A DNA stretch of 64,000 nucleotides from Pollutimonas nitritireducens (GTDB lineage: Bacteria; Pseudomonadota; Gammaproteobacteria; Burkholderiales; Burkholderiaceae_B): NCBI RefSeq assembly GCF_002849615.1, contig NZ_PDNV01000011.1:89670-153669 (forward strand), written 5' to 3'. Position numbers and translations under genes: made by a program. Below are positions 47,198 to 55,550 of the stretch, piece after piece (position 1 is the first letter of the stretch; each line of letters begins with the position of its first letter). The notes under the pieces are model-generated. The model ran no database searches and was not told the origin of the DNA. It saw only the letters and a list, made by a program, of their open reading frames with translations.

Positions 47198-48355
47198 TCA
47201 AAACTGATGACGCAACCCTACGCTGACAGTTTTAACCTTCGCGTCGTCCAAGAATGCGAAGTTATCGGTATACGAGCCGACGGCATACAACTCGGTCCGC
47301 TTTGAGAGCGTATAGGTATAACCGAGGCTGAACGTATTTGAGCTTGCATCTCCTCCGGTAAGATCTTTGTTATTTGCGTCTGCTCGCGCCCAGGAGCCGA
47401 ACATGCTGCCCGCGGCTCCTACCGGCGCAGAGACTGCAACTAAGTATGAATTTGACTTGAAACCGTCGACGAAAACATTAGTCGGCACACCGGAGAAGTT
47501 CCCTACAGCCCCCCCAGGCAAGCCTGCCCCACCGAACCAGCCATCAGTCGTCCTGCTATACGCAAGTGCCAGCTTGGCTACTTCAAAGTCGTAGGCTGCG
47601 CCAACGACATACGACCTGGGCGTCGCCTGCGTCTGTTGATCACTCAGCTTGTTCGAAGGGTTTAGTTGATCATACGATATAAAGGCTGACAACGGCCCAT
47701 TCCCGTAGCGAAGCGCTGCTGTTATAGCGCGTGTATTATCAGCCGTATTGAATCCCACTTGATTCGATTTGGAATCATCCGCACTAAATGAGTACCCAAG
47801 GCCCATGGTGAAGCCATTTATCGTCGGCGTCTCATAGGTGACTAGTTGGTCGTAGCGTACCCAATTTACTGAGCTAAAGCCCGACCCACTGCCCATATTC
47901 AGTTGAGTAAAACCTCCGCCAAACATTGGGCCAAGAACGCTGTAAAAATAGCGCGACCCAATGTTGTACTGACGGCCTAGATTGAACTGACCCCAATTAT
48001 CACTGCCAAGCCCAACTGTCGCGTTACGACCGAACAGACGACCACCTTGAGTCGATTGTCCTTTGCTAAGATTGAAACCAGACTCCAATTGAAACTTGGC
48101 ATACAGTCCGCCGCCAAGATCCTCTTTACCCCGTATACCCCACCTAGTGCCTCGTTTAACGCTGTCCGTCATGCCGAAACGGCTGCGATCTAATGACACT
48201 CTCTGATTGGTGACTGGATCTACTATCGTCCCATCCACCTTCGAGTAGCCAACGCCCGCGTCGAGTATTCCGTATAGCGTAACGGAAGTCTCCGCCTGAG
48301 TAGTACTAGAGAGTAACGTAGCCAGAGCGGCCATTATTTTTAGCGTATTTTTCAT
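47198..48355 (-). CDS. Gram-negative outer-membrane porin
   Basis: A 385-residue OmpC-like general porin. The signal peptide MKNTLKIMAALATLLSS...AE is followed by SVTLYGILDAGVGY, the first strand of beta-proteobacterial porins. GGGLYAKFQLESGF and TQGGRLFGRNATVGL follow, and the chain ends VKTVSVGLRHQF with terminal Phe. It forms a trimeric channel for small solutes. It is transcribed toward the second two-component system and may be controlled by it. Confidence 0.92.
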   Translation of the reverse strand: MKNTLKIMAALATLLSSTTQAETSVTLYGILDAGVGYSKVDGTIVDPVTNQRVSLDRSRFGMTDSVKRGTRWGIRGKEDLGGGLYAKFQLESGFNLSKGQSTQGGRLFGRNATVGLGSDNWGQFNLGRQYNIGSRYFYSVLGPMFGGGFTQLNMGSGSGFSSVNWVRYDQLVTYETPTINGFTMGLGYSFSADDSKSNQVGFNTADNTRAITAALRYGNGPLSAFISYDQLNPSNKLSDQQTQATPRSYVVGAAYDFEVAKLALAYSRTTDGWFGGAGLPGGAVGNFSGVPTNVFVDGFKSNSYLVAVSAPVGAAGSMFGSWARADANNKDLTGGDASSNTFSLGYTYTLSKRTELYAVGSYTDNFAFLDDAKVKTVSVGLRHQF

Positions 48356-48514
48356 AAAAAGGCTCCTTTAACCCTGAGGTAGACATGGCGCTGATTACAG
48401 TAAATGCTCGTTCCTGCATGCACGCTTTAACGCGAGATCCATACATGAAACGAATCCAAGACTGCGGGACTAGGAGCTTAGTTGGCGGTGCCCAACAATC
48501 TACGAACTCATCGA

Positions 48515-48528
48515 TTACAAATGCGTTA
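48515..48528. promoter_or_regulatory. TTACAAATGCGTTA, candidate operator of the porin
   Basis: It matches the palindrome at 47013 at 11 of 14 positions (TTAC-AAT-CGT-A) and lies 160 bases upstream of the porin start. Confidence 0.4.
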
Positions 48529-48824
48529 TCTCCATAACGCCGAGAGCAACACTCTGGCCCCTTTGGGTTTGCGAACGCCCGATTAGCTCTAATAATTGCA
48601 AAGGTTTCCTGCTGCCGATACTCAGTCGAATGAAGCCGCGAAACTGTTTCTCAAGTTTTGGTTCTGCCACGCCGCGGCACATTTCCGCAGGCTGTAGCCG
48701 CGAATAATGGTTGAAACAGCGAGCTCTCCGCGACAGCCCAGTCCGGCTAGTCAATCAGCGAGTCAGCACGTGTATACGCACGACCGATACAACCAGCAAC
48801 GATCATGACGACAGATTGACGAAG

Positions 48825-48840
48825 ATGACGCAAATGTCAT
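48825..48840. promoter_or_regulatory. Inverted repeat ATGACG-CAAA-TGTCAT
   Basis: Five of six arm positions match. It lies 121 bases upstream of the exported DUF4148-like gene at 48961, the same place as ATGACG-AATA-CGTCAT upstream of its paralog. Confidence 0.5.
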
Positions 48841-48960
48841 GTTGTCGTCATCGGCCTGTTGGCACTCGGGACATACAGTAGACCCATCGCCAGAAAAACT
48901 AGCACGACGCTAGTGAATCAACGACTCCGCTGGCAACCACTCTTTTAAAAGGAATGAATA

Positions 48961-49293
48961 ATGTCCCTTCGTACCAAAGCTCTTGCCGCCTTGCTTACAG
49001 CAGTTATTGCAGTTCCCGCTACCAGCTTTGCTTACTGGATCCCTGACAACAGTGAACAGGGGGGCACCGAAGTCGTCGATTGGTCCAACATGAAGAGCCG
49101 TGCACAGGTGCTTGAGGAGCTCGAGCAGGCAAAGGCAGACCCTTCATGGGCCACCCGCCAGGGGGAAGAAACCGGGACTTGGTCTATGGCCGGCGCTGAG
49201 CAGACGAAATCGCGCGCCGAAGTTCGACAGGAACTGGAATCAATGAGCGCGAAAGAAAAAGCGTATATCCAAAGCTTCTACACCGGCGCGTAA
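48961..49293 (+). CDS. Exported DUF4148-like small protein (paralog)
   Basis: A 110-residue secreted protein with a strong ribosome binding site (AAAAGGAATGAATA before the ATG). The signal peptide ends ATSFA, then YWIPDNSEQGGTEVVDW and two repeats of the K-S-R-A-x-V-x-x-E-L type (KSRAQVLEEL, KSRAEVRQEL). It is the paralog of 34984-35316 and shares its last nine residues exactly. Function is unknown. Confidence 0.75.
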   Translation: MSLRTKALAALLTAVIAVPATSFAYWIPDNSEQGGTEVVDWSNMKSRAQVLEELEQAKADPSWATRQGEETGTWSMAGAEQTKSRAEVRQELESMSAKEKAYIQSFYTGA

Positions 49294-49321
49294 GCCGTTC
49301 TGATCTTTTTCTAATATAGTT

Positions 49322-49343
49322 AGGGCAGCCAAACGGCTGCCCT
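49322..49343 (+). terminator. Hairpin terminator after the DUF4148-like gene
   Basis: AGGGCAGCC (49322-49330) pairs exactly with GGCTGCCCT (49335-49343) around AAAC. ACTCCTTTCT follows, a weak U-tract. Confidence 0.65.
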
Positions 49344-49504
49344 ACTCCTTTCTGAAATCCCAACTTTGTCGCCTATGGCTCGGGCCCGTCGTGTGATAAG
49401 CGTACCATCTGGCGGCAGTCTCATGACGTTGGCGTTCACGCCAGGAATGCCAGGTACCTAAAAATACAGCCGATGATGCTCAAAGGCTTCCCAAGCAGTA
49501 GACA

Positions 49505-49861
49505 CTACCGCTTCTTTAACGTCATGATGGTATAGGTTCCATTCAGGTTCTCAAGCCTGAATTTAACCTTTTCCCCTTCTTTGGCCTGTTGCAATACCGT
49601 TTCATCTTTGGCTTTATAAGCCATCGTCATCGGTGGCATGCCGACGTTCTCGAGTGCGCCGTGCTCAATCGTTATCATGCCGCTTGGCCGGTCCACCTTA
49701 CGAACCACACCATCAGTCAAAGCGGTGTCCGCCCTGACTTCCGAAGACGCCGCACTGGTACTTCCGGTCGGACCGTTAGTATTCCCATCGGCTGCAAAAG
49801 CTGTAAGGGACATGCCAAGCGCTAGGCTAGCACCCAGCGAAAATGAGATCAGTTTCTTCAT
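49505..49861 (-). CDS. CusF-like periplasmic copper-binding protein
   Basis: A 118-residue protein with a signal peptide (MKKLISFSLGASLALGMSL, ending FAADG) and a CusF/CusX-type OB fold. The metal region reads GMITIEHGALENVGMPPMTMAY: the His and the MxM ligands are present, but the Trp that shields Cu(I) in CusF is replaced, with a Met near that position. It probably binds Cu(I) or Ag(I) in the periplasm. A weak GGAG-type ribosome binding site precedes the ATG at 49861. Confidence 0.8.
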   Translation of the reverse strand: MKKLISFSLGASLALGMSLTAFAADGNTNGPTGSTSAASSEVRADTALTDGVVRKVDRPSGMITIEHGALENVGMPPMTMAYKAKDETVLQQAKEGEKVKFRLENLNGTYTIMTLKKR

Positions 49862-49916
49862 AACAATTTCTCCGTAGATGGAAAATATGGTGCGTATGCA
49901 CCGGGCGAGTACTACC

Positions 49917-50024
49917 TTACTGATGCTTTCTTTCAAGGCGACGGATTTGACGCCGTTGCAACAAAAGCCAGGCGGCTGGGATAACGAACATCGACAGAAT
50001 AGGCGCCGTATACTTCAGCAAATC
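49917..50024 (-). pseudogene. 3' fragment of an unknown membrane protein
   Basis: The minus frame reads LLKYTAPILSMFVIPAAWLLL and then a basic tail QRRQIRRLERKHQ, which looks like a genuine transmembrane helix and C-terminus. No start or upstream part exists: beyond about 50020 the opposite strand encodes the repressor fragment. It is probably the end of a gene cut by a deletion. No family is recognised. Confidence 0.3.
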
Positions 50025-50174
50025 GCAGCTATCCGCGGAGCAGTAAACGGCCTCATGGTTGAGGTGCTGGAAGGTCAGATTCGCGAGCACGTCGCTGCCG
50101 GGGGTTTGACAGCGGAGGAGCGCGAACAGGAGGTCAATCAGGTGGCGGCGGTGCTGCGATCCTACCTGAAGTAA
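50001..50174 (+). pseudogene. 5'-truncated CsoR/RcnR (DUF156) metal-sensing repressor
   Basis: From 50001 the frame reads RRILQQIAAIRGAVNGLMVEV and GLTAEEREQEVNQVAAVLRS, the C-terminal two-thirds of a CsoR/RcnR/FrmR-type repressor. The first helix with its Cys or His ligand is missing; upstream codons are unrelated. The remaining protein could not make the metal site. Its 5' end abuts a minus-strand fragment whose 5' end is also lost. Confidence 0.65.
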
Positions 50175-50213
50175 AGCGCTAGGCTGACTCAACTAAGCGT
50201 CTGGTTCTCAACC

Positions 50214-52166
50214 TCACTGACTTGGCATGACCGAATCTAAAGAGCGCAAGAATTTCTGGGGTGCCTGAAACCCGATAACCTGAAAGTCGATCTCCGCTCC
50301 TTGCCTGTCAAAGAAGATGATGCCGGGGGGGCCAAAGAGTCCAAAACGTTTGAGCAGTGCCTGATCGTCGGCATTGTTCGCGGTCACATCGGCTTTAAGC
50401 AACACGACGTCTTTGAGGCGTTTTCTTACCTGGGCATCTGTAAACGTGAAACGCTCCATCTCCTTGCAGGATATGCACCAGTCAGCCCAGAAATCGAGCA
50501 TGACGTAGCGACCTTCGGCTGCCTGCAATTGGGACTCAAGGTTGGCTAGGCTCGTGGTTTTCTTAAACTGCAGCTCAGGCGAGCTGATATTCTGTGCGGC
50601 CCCAGCATCTGCACCTCTTAAACCGCTCAGGGGCTGCAGCACATCGCGGCCTCCTGACAGCACGCCGATGAGCAGTGCCAAACCCGAAATTAGTGCAATG
50701 ACCCCAACCCCTTTGCCAAAGCGCACGAAACCAGGCGAGCCGTCGGGCAACGGGTCCAACGCCTTCAGGTACATCGCAGAAATAATGAGCAAGACGGCCC
50801 ATAAGCTCATATGGACGACGGAAGGTACGACCGGGGAAATTAGGTAGATGGCCACCGCCAGCATCGTGACGCCAAAAAAATGCTGCACGGATTTCATCCA
50901 TCGGCCAGCCTTAGGCAAAAGTGCGCCTGCTGTGGTGCCAAAAATCAGAAGCGGGACACCCATCCCTATGGCGAGTGAGAAAAGCGCCAAGCCACCCAGC
51001 ACGACATCTCCTGTCTGACCAATGTAAAGCAGAGCTCCGGCCAGAGGTGCCGCTACGCACGGCCCGACAATGACGGCGGACAACACGCCCATGACGAACA
51101 CGCTCAAGACCTTGCCACCAGCCGACCGGTTTGCGGCGCCCGCTAGGCGACTTTGTATGGAAGCGGGTATCTGAAGCTGATAAAAGCCGAACATAGAAAG
51201 TGCAAGCAGTACAAATACGATCGCAAAACTGCCCAACACCCACGGGTTTTGCAGGTATGCCGAGAGCATTGTGCCTGCCAACCCCGCGGCCACACCGGCG
51301 AGCGCGTATGTGATGGCCATGGCCATCACATAAACAAAAGAAAGGCCAAAGGCATGGCGGCGGCTTAACGAGCGCCCCTGCCCAATAATCATTCCCGACA
51401 GGATCGGAATCATGGGTAGCATGCAGGGTGTAAACGCCAGCACCAAGCCAAAACCAAAGAAGGCGGCTATGAGCGCCCACGCATTGTCCTGGGCGAACAG
51501 ATCTCGTACAAGGCTTGTTTCCGAGACTTGGCCCTTGGCAGTGCTTCGCAGGATACCGCTACTCGCTTGAGCTTGCGCGACGTTAGCACCCGCTGAGGCG
51601 GCGCTGGTCTGGGCTGACTCGACAAAAACTACGGACAGCGTTGTATTTACTGGTGGATAGCAGACACCGGTCGGGTCGTTACAACCCTGATAGGAGGCTT
51701 GTAGAATCAACGGCTCGGAAATAGATCCAGACAGCCGATTTATCGTAATTGGGATCTGGATAGATCCGTAATACACCTCGACATGCCCAAAAGTGGGGTC
51801 ATCCTTAAGCTTACCTTGGGGTAGCGCGACGTTCTTGATCGCCGCGTTGGATGACTGCTGAAGATCAAATGCAATCCTATCGCGATAAAGATAATAGCCG
51901 TCTGCTGCAGTGAGCGTAGCGACTAGCGTATCGGCGTCGCGCGCCCTCACCGAGACTTTGAACGCTTCGTCTGGCGGCAACAGCTCTTGGTCAGAGTTCT
52001 CGCCGCCAAACCAACTTCGCATGGAGCCCAGAATCCCACTGTTCGAGGAAGCAGAAGCCGACACTGTAGTACCGGTGGACTCGGCTGGCATTTCAGAAAC
52101 TTGCGCGGAACTAATGCCAGGTAACCACGCCAGTGCCAACACCAGCATGGCTATCAGAAAACGCAT
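50214..52166 (-). CDS. dsbD: Thiol:disulfide interchange protein DsbD
   Basis: A 650-residue electron carrier that moves reducing power from cytoplasmic thioredoxin to the periplasm. It has a signal peptide, an N-terminal DsbD-alpha domain with a Cys pair (GCNDPTGVCYPP), eight membrane helices with LAFTPCMLPMIPIL and VGPCVAAPLAG, and a C-terminal thioredoxin domain with FWADWCISCKEME. All key cysteines are present. The ATG at 52166 is preferred; a GTG at 52175 is nearly coupled to the 37-residue gene ahead. It probably keeps periplasmic copper proteins reduced. Confidence 0.93.
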   Translation of the reverse strand: MRFLIAMLVLALAWLPGISSAQVSEMPAESTGTTVSASASSNSGILGSMRSWFGGENSDQELLPPDEAFKVSVRARDADTLVATLTAADGYYLYRDRIAFDLQQSSNAAIKNVALPQGKLKDDPTFGHVEVYYGSIQIPITINRLSGSISEPLILQASYQGCNDPTGVCYPPVNTTLSVVFVESAQTSAASAGANVAQAQASSGILRSTAKGQVSETSLVRDLFAQDNAWALIAAFFGFGLVLAFTPCMLPMIPILSGMIIGQGRSLSRRHAFGLSFVYVMAMAITYALAGVAAGLAGTMLSAYLQNPWVLGSFAIVFVLLALSMFGFYQLQIPASIQSRLAGAANRSAGGKVLSVFVMGVLSAVIVGPCVAAPLAGALLYIGQTGDVVLGGLALFSLAIGMGVPLLIFGTTAGALLPKAGRWMKSVQHFFGVTMLAVAIYLISPVVPSVVHMSLWAVLLIISAMYLKALDPLPDGSPGFVRFGKGVGVIALISGLALLIGVLSGGRDVLQPLSGLRGADAGAAQNISSPELQFKKTTSLANLESQLQAAEGRYVMLDFWADWCISCKEMERFTFTDAQVRKRLKDVVLLKADVTANNADDQALLKRFGLFGPPGIIFFDRQGAEIDFQVIGFQAPQKFLRSLDSVMPSQ

Positions 52167-52176
52167 AGAGTTCACT

Positions 52177-52290
52177 TCAATTGCTCAACATCCAGAACAT
52201 CATGATTCCCATGAAAACGAAGGCGAAAATAGCGACCAACCCAATTACAGCTAGCATTAGGAGAACTATTGGTGTGAATTTGGTTCCCAT
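52177..52290 (-). CDS. 37-residue Met-rich single-pass membrane protein (paralog)
   Basis: A small ORF starting MGTKFTPIVLLMLAVIG, with one transmembrane helix and the end MGIMMFWMLSN. It parallels the 37-residue ORF at 27068-27181 in length, helix and C-terminal Met-rich motif. It lies 7 bases after the DUF2933 stop and directly before dsbD, with GAGTAGG just upstream of its ATG. Confidence 0.6.
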   Translation of the reverse strand: MGTKFTPIVLLMLAVIGLVAIFAFVFMGIMMFWMLSN

Positions 52291-52297
52291 AGCCTAC

Positions 52298-52591
52298 TCA
52301 GGTATCAAGGCGCTCTATTTTGTGGTTTAGTGAACGTCGGCGGTCCCCAACATTAGCCTCTTGCGGCATTGGCATCTGTGTGGGCTCACCCTTCTTTGAT
52401 TCGTTATCGCTGTGGCCCGATTGCATGCCTTTCGTCATGAAAAACATCATCAACGGACAGATTAAGAAGAATAAGAAAGGACCGACCGCAGTAATCCACT
52501 CACGAACGGCCGGTAACGCTGCATAGGCCACAGCAATCAACACGGCTAGCCCAAGACCGCCTTTCATCACCGTCTTCATATCGCATTTCAT
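52298..52591 (-). CDS. DUF2933 family membrane protein (paralog)
   Basis: A 97-residue protein starting MKCDMKTVMKGGLGLAVLI, with two helices and FFLICPLMMFFMTKGMQSG. AAGGAG is 6 bases upstream of the ATG at 52591. It is the paralog of 25704-25964 and heads the operon DUF2933-37-residue protein-dsbD behind a copper box 96 bases upstream. Function is unknown; membrane copper handling is inferred. Confidence 0.75.
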   Translation of the reverse strand: MKCDMKTVMKGGLGLAVLIAVAYAALPAVREWITAVGPFLFFLICPLMMFFMTKGMQSGHSDNESKKGEPTQMPMPQEANVGDRRRSLNHKIERLDT

Positions 52592-53183
52592 TGTTGGCTC
52601 CTTACTTGCGTCGCGGATACCTTATCCGGAAATCTAGCGACGAGCCTACTGTAATGCTCCGTTGCTGTCAGGCAGATTGCGCGGACATTACATCTTTGTC
52701 ATCTTTGAGAAGTAGTTCGAGGAAGCAAAAGATTTGTTGCTATATGTACAAAGCGCTCGCGTTGCTTCAATGGCACTGAAGAACAGGGGGCAAAGCGTTC
52801 AATATTTACAACGGGCGGCAAATACTGCCGGTTGACATTATCACTGTGGGAACTTTTACGCTGCTGATAAACGTGATGAAGACCAAGTAATACTGCCTGA
52901 GGAACTAGTAATGCTATGGACAAAAACCATACAAGTTTGGGCAATGACATCCTGGCTGTTGTGCGCTCGAGGCAATGACTGATCGGACCGGAGGCGAAGA
53001 ACGATTGGGGTGCGCTTATCTTCAGGTGGCTTGTTCGCTGGTAAACACTGAGCCTCATTGATAGCCGCCTAATGTCAATAGACGCACTGCTTGCTCGCGG
53101 GATGATCGCGCCTGGTTATTGCTCTTTCACTGACCGGAACTTTAGAAAGACCGCGGCAAATGGCGGTCTTTCTGCACCTCGTG
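52592..53183. other. Intergenic region, nothing supported beyond the copper box
   Basis: About 590 bases. It contains the site at 52687. A minus-strand frame at 52699-52950 has a hydrophobic N-terminus (KLVWFLSIALLVP) but no ribosome binding site or family features. Confidence 0.35.
52687..52702. promoter_or_regulatory. Copper-box palindrome ATTACA-TCTT-TGTCAT before the second DUF2933 operon
   Basis: Five of six arm positions match. It is 96 bases upstream of the start at 52591. Confidence 0.58.
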
Positions 53184-53623
53184 ACCTCGCCACGGGAGCG
53201 ACGGACATCGATGAGGCCAGTGTCGCTGCTGCGCAGCTACAGCGCCGTGCTAAGAAGCGAGCCGTTCTGGTTGTTGACGCTAGCCTTAAGTTGTAATTTC
53301 ATAGGCTTTTTCTTGTATGTTTTCTCAACGCCTATTTTCCTTGTTCAGTATCTTGGATAAGTAAGGCGGAATTCGGGTGGCTGTTCACTCCTGCGACGTC
53401 CGGCATAATCTTCGGCGTTTAACTGTCAGGGAAACTCGCGAAACGATTCGCGCCACTGACGACAGTCAGCTATGGATACTCGATGATGGTGGGCGCCACG
53501 GTGCTCTCGTGATTGGTCGCACCACTAGTAGCCGATTCCGGTCTGGCTATGGCTCTAGCGGTGCTCTGTTTCCTTGGAGCGGGATGTCTGGCTTGGTTTT
53601 GTTATACAAGACTGAACCGGTAG
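53184..53623 (+). pseudogene. Decayed Bcr/CflA-type MFS transporter fragment
   Basis: The sequence encodes SLLRSYSAVLRSEPFWLLTL and FIGFFLYVFSTPIFLVQYLG in one frame, then shifts to AEFGWLFTPATSGIIFGV, where a TAA interrupts. It continues LSGKLAKRFAPLTTVSYGY, meets a TGA, and goes on LVAPLVADSGLAMALAVLCF to a TAG. These are consecutive C-terminal helices of a Bcr/CflA-family drug exporter. At least one frameshift and two stops, and loss of the N-terminal half, show it is dead. Confidence 0.7.
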
Positions 53624-53857
53624 TGGATGTGCGAGTTGAGATAGGCGCAAGGTGTTGGTACAGACTTCACGGCCGACCTCGAACGCTCACCCTTATCCAC
53701 AATGCCGCCCTAGGACGCAACGTAACTGTGTAGCGCTCTGCGCCAACCGATGCTAGACACTTGCATTAATGGCGGAGCGCGCAGCGCTGGGTGGTAAGCC
53801 AGACGCTGGCCAATAAGTACATCGCGCATAGTTTGTACCGTGCGCTCACTAATTCAT

Positions 53858-54184
53858 CTATGCCATTCGTCTACACTCTTCGGCGCACTTGCGGCAAGCC
53901 TCGGCGCAGTGCTGACAGTGATCCATTGGATGCTTGGCGCATTCATCTGCGCACGCTTGGCAAACATCGGCGCACAGGCGACAAAGCGCCTGGGCGAATT
54001 CACTGCCCCTGGCCATATAACTAGCCGCCAAGCGGCAAATTTGCGCGCAGTCCATATCCAGCTTTATGCAGCGCGCCATCATTTTGACGTCTTGTTCTCC
54101 CAGGCTTGAAACAGCGCAGTGGTCGCACTCAACAGCGCAGGCATAACAAGCGTCGATGCAAGATTGAAATTTTTCATGAGGCAT
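53858..54184 (-). CDS. Four-helix-bundle copper storage protein (Csp/DUF326)
   Basis: A 108-residue protein with about 18 cysteines spaced for a four-helix bundle: CIDACYACAVECDHC, CADVCQACADEC and CQHCAEACRKCAEEC in the helices. No signal peptide is present, so it resembles the cytosolic Csp3 type, whose Cys-lined core stores many Cu(I) ions. GGAG is 6 bases before the ATG at 54184. A degenerate copper box lies 152 bases upstream. Confidence 0.85.
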   Translation of the reverse strand: MPHEKFQSCIDACYACAVECDHCAVSSLGEQDVKMMARCIKLDMDCAQICRLAASYMARGSEFAQALCRLCADVCQACADECAKHPMDHCQHCAEACRKCAEECRRMA

Positions 54185-54335
54185 ATTGATCTCCAAAGAA
54201 CTTAAGCTGTGTTTACGAAGTGGCTTCGCTATGCGATGCCACTTGCCTAATCCAGCAACTTCAATGCCTTAGGAGCAATACTTCGCTCGGAAATCACGTT
54301 ATCTCCACGCGGTCTGTATTCTACGTGCACCTTGT

Positions 54336-54351
54336 ATTACAATTTTTTAAT
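54336..54351. promoter_or_regulatory. Degenerate copper box ATTACA-ATTT-TTTAAT
   Basis: Five of six arm positions match the palindrome. It lies 152 bases upstream of the Csp-like gene, the same spacing as the copper ATPase site. Confidence 0.42.
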
Positions 54352-54509
54352 GTTTGCGTTATGTTGGCGTCGGTACCATAGCACTGCACTTCAATAAGAC
54401 AATCAATATTGCCTGGTTGGAGCACGTGCAAGCATTGCGCGCGCCGAATCGTCATCACGCCTTTCTTGAGCACGATCATGTACGCAACCCTATTGATGAG
54501 AAATATGGA

Positions 54510-54731
54510 ATGAATGCTATTGTCCTAAAGTCCACGCTGACCTGCCCCCGATGTGGGTATGTCAAAACAGAAACCATGCCGACTGACGCCTGCCAATGGT
54601 TCTACGAGTGCGAGCAATGCCGGGCTGTTTTGAAGCCACGACCCGACGACTGCTGTGTTTATTGTTCGTACGGTTCCGTACCCTGTCCGCCAGTTCAAGA
54701 ACACGACAAACAGCACGGCTGTTGTGGCTGA
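54510..54731 (+). CDS. Cysteine-rich protein with a DCCVYCSYG motif
   Basis: A 73-residue protein starting MNAIVLKSTLTCPRCG. It has a zinc-ribbon-like opening (CPRCGYVKTETMP, CQWFYECEQC) and a second Cys-rich part, PDDCCVYCSYGSVPCPPVQ, then a His/Cys end (HDKQHGCCG). I recall this GDCCVFCSYG-type family from metal and mercury gene contexts, but it has no known function to me. It could bind soft metals. It is convergent with the broken ccdA. Confidence 0.65.
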   Translation: MNAIVLKSTLTCPRCGYVKTETMPTDACQWFYECEQCRAVLKPRPDDCCVYCSYGSVPCPPVQEHDKQHGCCG

Positions 54732-54770
54732 CCGGATGCCAAGAAACAAAATGCGGAAAATCACGCAACT

Positions 54771-55507
54771 ACCAATCGCCCCGAGCGCCGGAAACGTCCT
54801 GAGTGACCAAATGTCAAAGCGCACCAACTGCCCACTCGCCACCGCAATGCCCATCCGCACCAGAATCGCGCCGGTGACTATCTGAAGATAACGCCCCGCT
54901 CGGCGCAACGAACCCTGTCGACGCATAAAAGAGGTCATGAAGTACGCGGAAAGCAGGAACGGTACACCTAACCCCAGTGCGTAAATACCCAAAAGCAATA
55001 CTCCCCTGTCCGAGACTCTCAGAAGTGGCGCCGGGTACAAGAATACCGCCGAGCACGGGACCAATACACGGCGTCTAACCGAAGCCGAACGCCATACCAA
55101 GCACGGTCGCGGACCAGGGCTTACCGCCTCCACCACGCGGCTCGAAGCGGTAGTAACGCTGAATCCATAGCGGGGCCACGTATCACGCCCATAATCATCA
55201 GGCCGGCGATGACAATAACGCCATCTGCAGCGATATTCAGTTCGTAGCGATAAGATAAGAACAAACGCCTGATGCTGGCTCCCAAAACCAGGAACACCAT
55301 GGAGAAGCCTGCAACGAAGCACGCACTAAGGCCCAATGCTCGCCATCGAGCAGCACGTGCTTCGATACGAGAGGCGTCTAACTGGACGGCATCGCCTGCA
55401 ATATAGGAGAGATAGCCAGGTACAAGCGACAAAACACAGGGTGACAAGAAAGAAGCGATACCGGCGAAAAACGCCGTTAATAGCCCAATGACGGTCAACT
55501 CAAGCAT
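54771..55507 (-). pseudogene. CcdA-type cytochrome c biogenesis protein, broken
   Basis: The first frame gives MLELTVIGLLTAFFAGIASF with LSPCVLSLVPGYLSY and then LSYRYELNIAADGVI. Near 55150 it shifts frame to FEPRGGGGKPWSATVLGMAF; a TAG replaces the Trp expected before TPCIGPVLGGIL. Near 55030 it shifts again to LLLGIYALGLGVPFLLSAYF and ends LRTFPALGAIG. Two frameshifts and a stop in one CcdA domain show loss of function. The intact protein would pass electrons to periplasmic thioredoxins. Confidence 0.82.
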
Positions 55508-55550
55508 CGTATAGCCCCCAGGAAAAAATCGGTTCCAATGTCATTGCTCA

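Larger units (their letters stand above)
48356..48960. other. Intergenic region with two candidate operators
   Basis: About 600 bases between the porin and the DUF4148-like gene. It holds the sites at 48515 and 48825. A 79-codon frame on the minus strand (48515-48754) has no family features. Confidence 0.4.

Noticed and set aside
48515..48754. A 79-codon minus-strand ORF upstream of the porin
   Set aside because: No ribosome binding site or recognisable motif; composition is ordinary for noncoding sequence here.
52699..52950. A minus-strand ORF with a signal-like N-terminus (KLVWFLSIALLVP)
   Set aside because: No ribosome binding site at its ATG, it overlaps the copper-box region, and no family is recognisable.
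54525..55322. A long 265-codon minus-strand frame over the ccdA region
   Set aside because: Only its middle part matches CcdA; both ends are out-of-frame readings, and the homology is shared with two other frames, so it is one broken gene and not a new one.
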